64,000 nt of DNA, taken from Sunxiuqinia indica (GTDB lineage: Bacteria > Bacteroidota > Bacteroidia > Bacteroidales > Prolixibacteraceae). The DNA is taken from contig NZ_WVEM01000005.1 of NCBI RefSeq assembly GCF_009847015.1, positions 1-64,000 of the forward strand, written 5' to 3'. A program made the position numbers and the translations under genes. Below, one piece after another: positions 62,085-64,000 of this stretch; positions within the stretch are counted from its first letter, which is position 1, and every line of letters starts with the position of its first letter. Under the pieces are notes generated by a model, which was given only the letters and a program-made list of their open reading frames with translations, did no database searches and was not told the DNA's origin.

Positions 62085-63038
62085 TCAATTCAAGACTTTT
62101 TCAACAAGGTATTTGTTTCGTTCAGCCGAATTTCGGGAAACTAATTCTCCGATAAATCCTGCCAGAAAAAGTTGTGTTCCAATAATCATAGCGGTTAATG
62201 CCAGGAAAAAGTAAGGTGTATCGGTGACTTTTGGTGCAGGAACATGATGTGACAAGGCTATTAATTTATTCACTCCTACAACCAACGTCGCAATAAAACC
62301 GACTAAGAAAACCAAGGAGCCCAGCACACCGAAAAGATGCATCGGCTTTTTACTGAACCGAGAAATAAAAATAACAGAAAGCAAATCGAGTGGTCCGCGG
62401 ATAAAACGTTCAATACCAAATTTCGTCACTCCATATTTGCGTTCCTGATGCTGCACAACTTTTTCACCAATCATCTTAAATCCGGCCCACTTAGCCAGTA
62501 TTGGAATATAACGGTGCATTTCTCCGTACACTTCAATCGATTTGATTACCTGTCTGCGATAAGCTTTCAATCCACAATTAAAATCGTGAATTTTTATTCC
62601 TGTTGCCCTTCGAGCAATCCAATTATAAAATTTACTGGGTATATTTTTTGAGAGAATCGGATCGTATCGTTTCTTTTTCCAACCCGAAACCAAATCAAAT
62701 TTATCCTCGGTAATCATACGGTACATTTCCGGTATTTCCTCCGGGCTGTCTTGTAGGTCAGCATCCATAGTAATCACCACATCGCCTTTTGTTAATTCAA
62801 AACCAGAATACAAAGCCGCAGACTTCCCATAATTCCGCTGAAACTTGATCCCTTTGACGTGGGGATTTGCTGCGTTTAACTCTTCGATTACCTGCCAGGA
62901 ACGATCAGTACTTCCATCATCAACCAAAATAATCTCGTAGGTAAATTGGTTCGAATCCATTACTTTTTTTATCCAACCTGCCAATTCAGGCAAAGACTCC
63001 TCTTCGTTAAATAATGGAATTACAACAGAAATATTCAT
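62085..63038 (-). CDS. GT2 glycosyltransferase, polyprenyl-phosphate sugar transferase type
   Basis: 317 residues. GT-A domain 1-230: MNISVVIPLFNEEESLPELAGWI, EIILVDDGSTDRSWQVI, VVITMDADLQDSPEEIPEMY (metal-binding DxD) and the acceptor region HDFNCGLKAYRRQVI. Two C-terminal membrane helices (~235-310: LFGVLGSLVFLVGFIATLVVGV, FFLALTAMIIGTQLFLAGFIGELVSR). This is the GtrB/DPM1/ArnC layout, making a polyprenyl-phosphate-linked sugar at the inner membrane. It follows the DUF4199 gene by 14 bp in one operon. Confidence 0.92.
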   Translation of the reverse strand: MNISVVIPLFNEEESLPELAGWIKKVMDSNQFTYEIILVDDGSTDRSWQVIEELNAANPHVKGIKFQRNYGKSAALYSGFELTKGDVVITMDADLQDSPEEIPEMYRMITEDKFDLVSGWKKKRYDPILSKNIPSKFYNWIARRATGIKIHDFNCGLKAYRRQVIKSIEVYGEMHRYIPILAKWAGFKMIGEKVVQHQERKYGVTKFGIERFIRGPLDLLSVIFISRFSKKPMHLFGVLGSLVFLVGFIATLVVGVNKLIALSHHVPAPKVTDTPYFFLALTAMIIGTQLFLAGFIGELVSRNSAERNKYLVEKVLN

Positions 63039-63052
63039 GGTTTGCTTGTCAA

Positions 63053-63604
63053 TTAGTCTTCCGATTTTACATCTTCCATCGCTTCATCAAAAGCGTTTTC
63101 ATCTTCATTTCTCTTAATAAAAATAGAAGTGATCAAAGATATAATAAATCCAATGAGTGCGAAACCAAGCAAGCCTGAGATCATCATGATCGCCGGGTTT
63201 TGAAATTTAGATATTATTTCACCGGCCATTTCAATCTGTTCATCTGACATCCCTTGCTGGAGCATGGCCTCTTCCTGAGTAATACGCGCTTGCTCCAAAA
63301 TACTTGGATCGAGTTTCATCAAAACCAAAGAAAAAACAGAATTCAAAATACCAGCAAAAAGCATAATCGCCACTCCAAACCCCAATGCTTTGTTGTAATT
63401 GATGTAACCATCTAGCTCTTTATCCCGGTAATTTGCCTGACACCAATAAATACCTCCACCCATAATAACATAGGAAATAAGCGCCAATGTTCCATTAGTG
63501 GATTGTCCCATAACGTATAACACGACACTGTACAAAATGAGTGCAACAGACAGGTAAATACCATAGGTCATTGCCGACTTCCAGAAAGTTGATTTTTGTT
63601 CCAT
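63053..63604 (-). CDS. DUF4199 inner-membrane protein
   Basis: 183 residues from ATG 63604 (MEQKSTFWKSAMTYGIYLSVAL). The frame extended to 63667 is not used because the -7 box lies at 63632-63639. Four predicted helices with the DUF4199 pattern (YCQANYRDKELDGYINYNKALGFGVAIMLFAGILNSVFSLVLMKLDPSI in the middle; SGLLGFALIGFIISLITSIFIKR at the end). Function unknown; regularly next to a GT2 gene in Bacteroidota, to my knowledge. Confidence 0.85.
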   Translation of the reverse strand: MEQKSTFWKSAMTYGIYLSVALILYSVVLYVMGQSTNGTLALISYVIMGGGIYWCQANYRDKELDGYINYNKALGFGVAIMLFAGILNSVFSLVLMKLDPSILEQARITQEEAMLQQGMSDEQIEMAGEIISKFQNPAIMMISGLLGFALIGFIISLITSIFIKRNEDENAFDEAMEDVKSED

Positions 63605-63631
63605 AATAAAAGCTACTCGATTAGTGATTGA

Positions 63632-63639
63632 CAAATATA
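63632..63639 (-). promoter_or_regulatory. -7 box of the DUF4199-GT2 operon
   Basis: Minus-strand TATATTTG, 27 nt upstream of ATG 63604; it decides against the longer frame. No standard -33 TTTG. Confidence 0.4.
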
Positions 63640-63803
63640 TTGGATTTTTCAGAAGTACAGACGACAATGATGTAGTTTTGTTTGCAGATTTTTTTTTGAA
63701 GAATGCACCTGATCAATAATCGGTTAGAAAAACCGAGTAAAAAAAAATCCTTCAGAGTGTCAATTTCGTTTGTGGGAAATACATTTTTTTCTACTTTTGT
63801 CGC

Positions 63804-63903
63804 CGGGTAAGTCCTGTGCGACCAGCTCCTGCTGAATCCCCCCAGGGTCGGAAGGCAGCAAGGGTAGGCGGTTGTAGCGGTGCGACACAGGTAGCTTACC
63901 CAC
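63804..63903 (+). ncRNA. ffs: Signal recognition particle RNA (small bacterial type)
   Basis: About 100 nt. Terminal stem GGGTAAG (63805-63811) with CTTACCC (63895-63901); the conserved domain IV loop GGTCGGAAGGCAGCAAGG, with its GGAA tetraloop and asymmetric loop, begins near 63846. It binds Ffh to target membrane proteins cotranslationally. Confidence 0.93.
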
Positions 63904-63906
63904 TTT

Positions 63907-63980
63907 GCCGAATTAGCTCAGTTGGCCAGAGCACGTGATTTGTAATCTCGGGGTCCTCAGTTCGAATCTGAGATTCGGCT
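63907..63980 (+). tRNA. tRNA-Thr (anticodon TGT)
   Basis: 74-nt cloverleaf. Acceptor GCCGAAT (63907-63913) pairs with ATTCGGC (63973-63979), discriminator T63980. D-arm GCTC...GAGC, anticodon TGT at 63941-63943 in loop TTTGTAA, T-arm CTCAG-TTCGAAT-CTGAG. No encoded CCA. It decodes ACA (and related) threonine codons and follows ffs directly. Confidence 0.94.
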
Positions 63981-64000
63981 CAACAAAAAGTTCTTGAAAA

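Noticed and set aside
1-64000. CRISPR arrays, prophage, toxin-antitoxin and restriction systems
   Set aside because: Looked for short regular repeats and for Cas, integrase, methylase and toxin motifs; none seen. The short TA-repeat near 22430 is simple low complexity.

Overview
This window is chromosomal DNA from a member of the Bacteroidota, most likely a marine or sediment Prolixibacteraceae/Marinilabiliales-type organism (the lineage is inferred from gene content, not from a marker gene). The signs are a SusC/SusD outer-membrane pair with STN domain, FecR anti-sigma and ECF sigma factor; tandem DUF3857 proteins; a DUF4199/glycosyltransferase pair; no Shine-Dalgarno signals; and promoters of the Bacteroidota type (-7 TAnnTTTG, once with a perfect -33 TTTG at 19 bp). 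No phage, integrase, IS transposase or CRISPR array was seen.

Layout. 0.5-4.6 kb: histidine kinase, TPR protein, nitroreductase, glutathione peroxidase, aldo/keto reductase. 4.7-10.4 kb: hemicellulose genes (GH3 with PA14, a GH127-like lipoprotein without its catalytic barrel, an acetyl-xylan-type esterase). 10.6-14.1 kb: YccF, APS reductase, carboxynorspermidine-type dehydrogenase, a broken small membrane protein gene, an Rrf2 regulator. 14.1-16.6 kb: YceI/outer-membrane protein/YceI operon with a full promoter and an inverted repeat. 16.9-31 kb: mostly housekeeping (pepD, sdaA, PAP2, OhrR-like regulator, nitroreductase, pentapeptide protein, mazG, TRIC channel, malQ, S1 protein, topB). 31-35 kb: two abutting DUF3857 genes.

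35.2-46.2 kb is the most unusual block. It is an ECF sigma/FecR/SusC/SusD/GH67 glucuronoxylan locus with a decayed GH115 gene. It is bracketed by a 153-bp direct repeat (151/153 identical, both differences synonymous) that is the 3' end of the aminotransferase gene next door. The left copy keeps a different stop codon and an intrinsic terminator, so the 11-kb block looks as if it entered the 3' end of that gene. A strong plus-strand terminator and -7 box lie in the susC leader and suggest an antisense small RNA. The aminotransferase has a remarkable 5' leader: two tandem leader peptides rich in Val/Ile/Leu/Ala, each followed by an intrinsic terminator, i.e. a double attenuator.

47.9-52.3 kb: an ECF sigma factor (TTG start), a membrane-anchored probable anti-sigma protein, a DUF4097-like protein, a GIN-domain protein and two outer-membrane-type proteins. 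Two copies of a GCAACCCT/GTCAyTAA promoter at identical spacing precede the sigma gene and the GIN gene, which points to a self-regulated envelope regulon. 52.5-63.6 kb: SulP transporter, type II NADH dehydrogenase, PAS histidine kinase, aminopeptidase P, cytidylate-kinase-like protein, DUF1080-PHP fusion with an MFS transporter, GT2 glycosyltransferase, DUF4199 protein. The window ends with the SRP RNA and tRNA-Thr(TGT).
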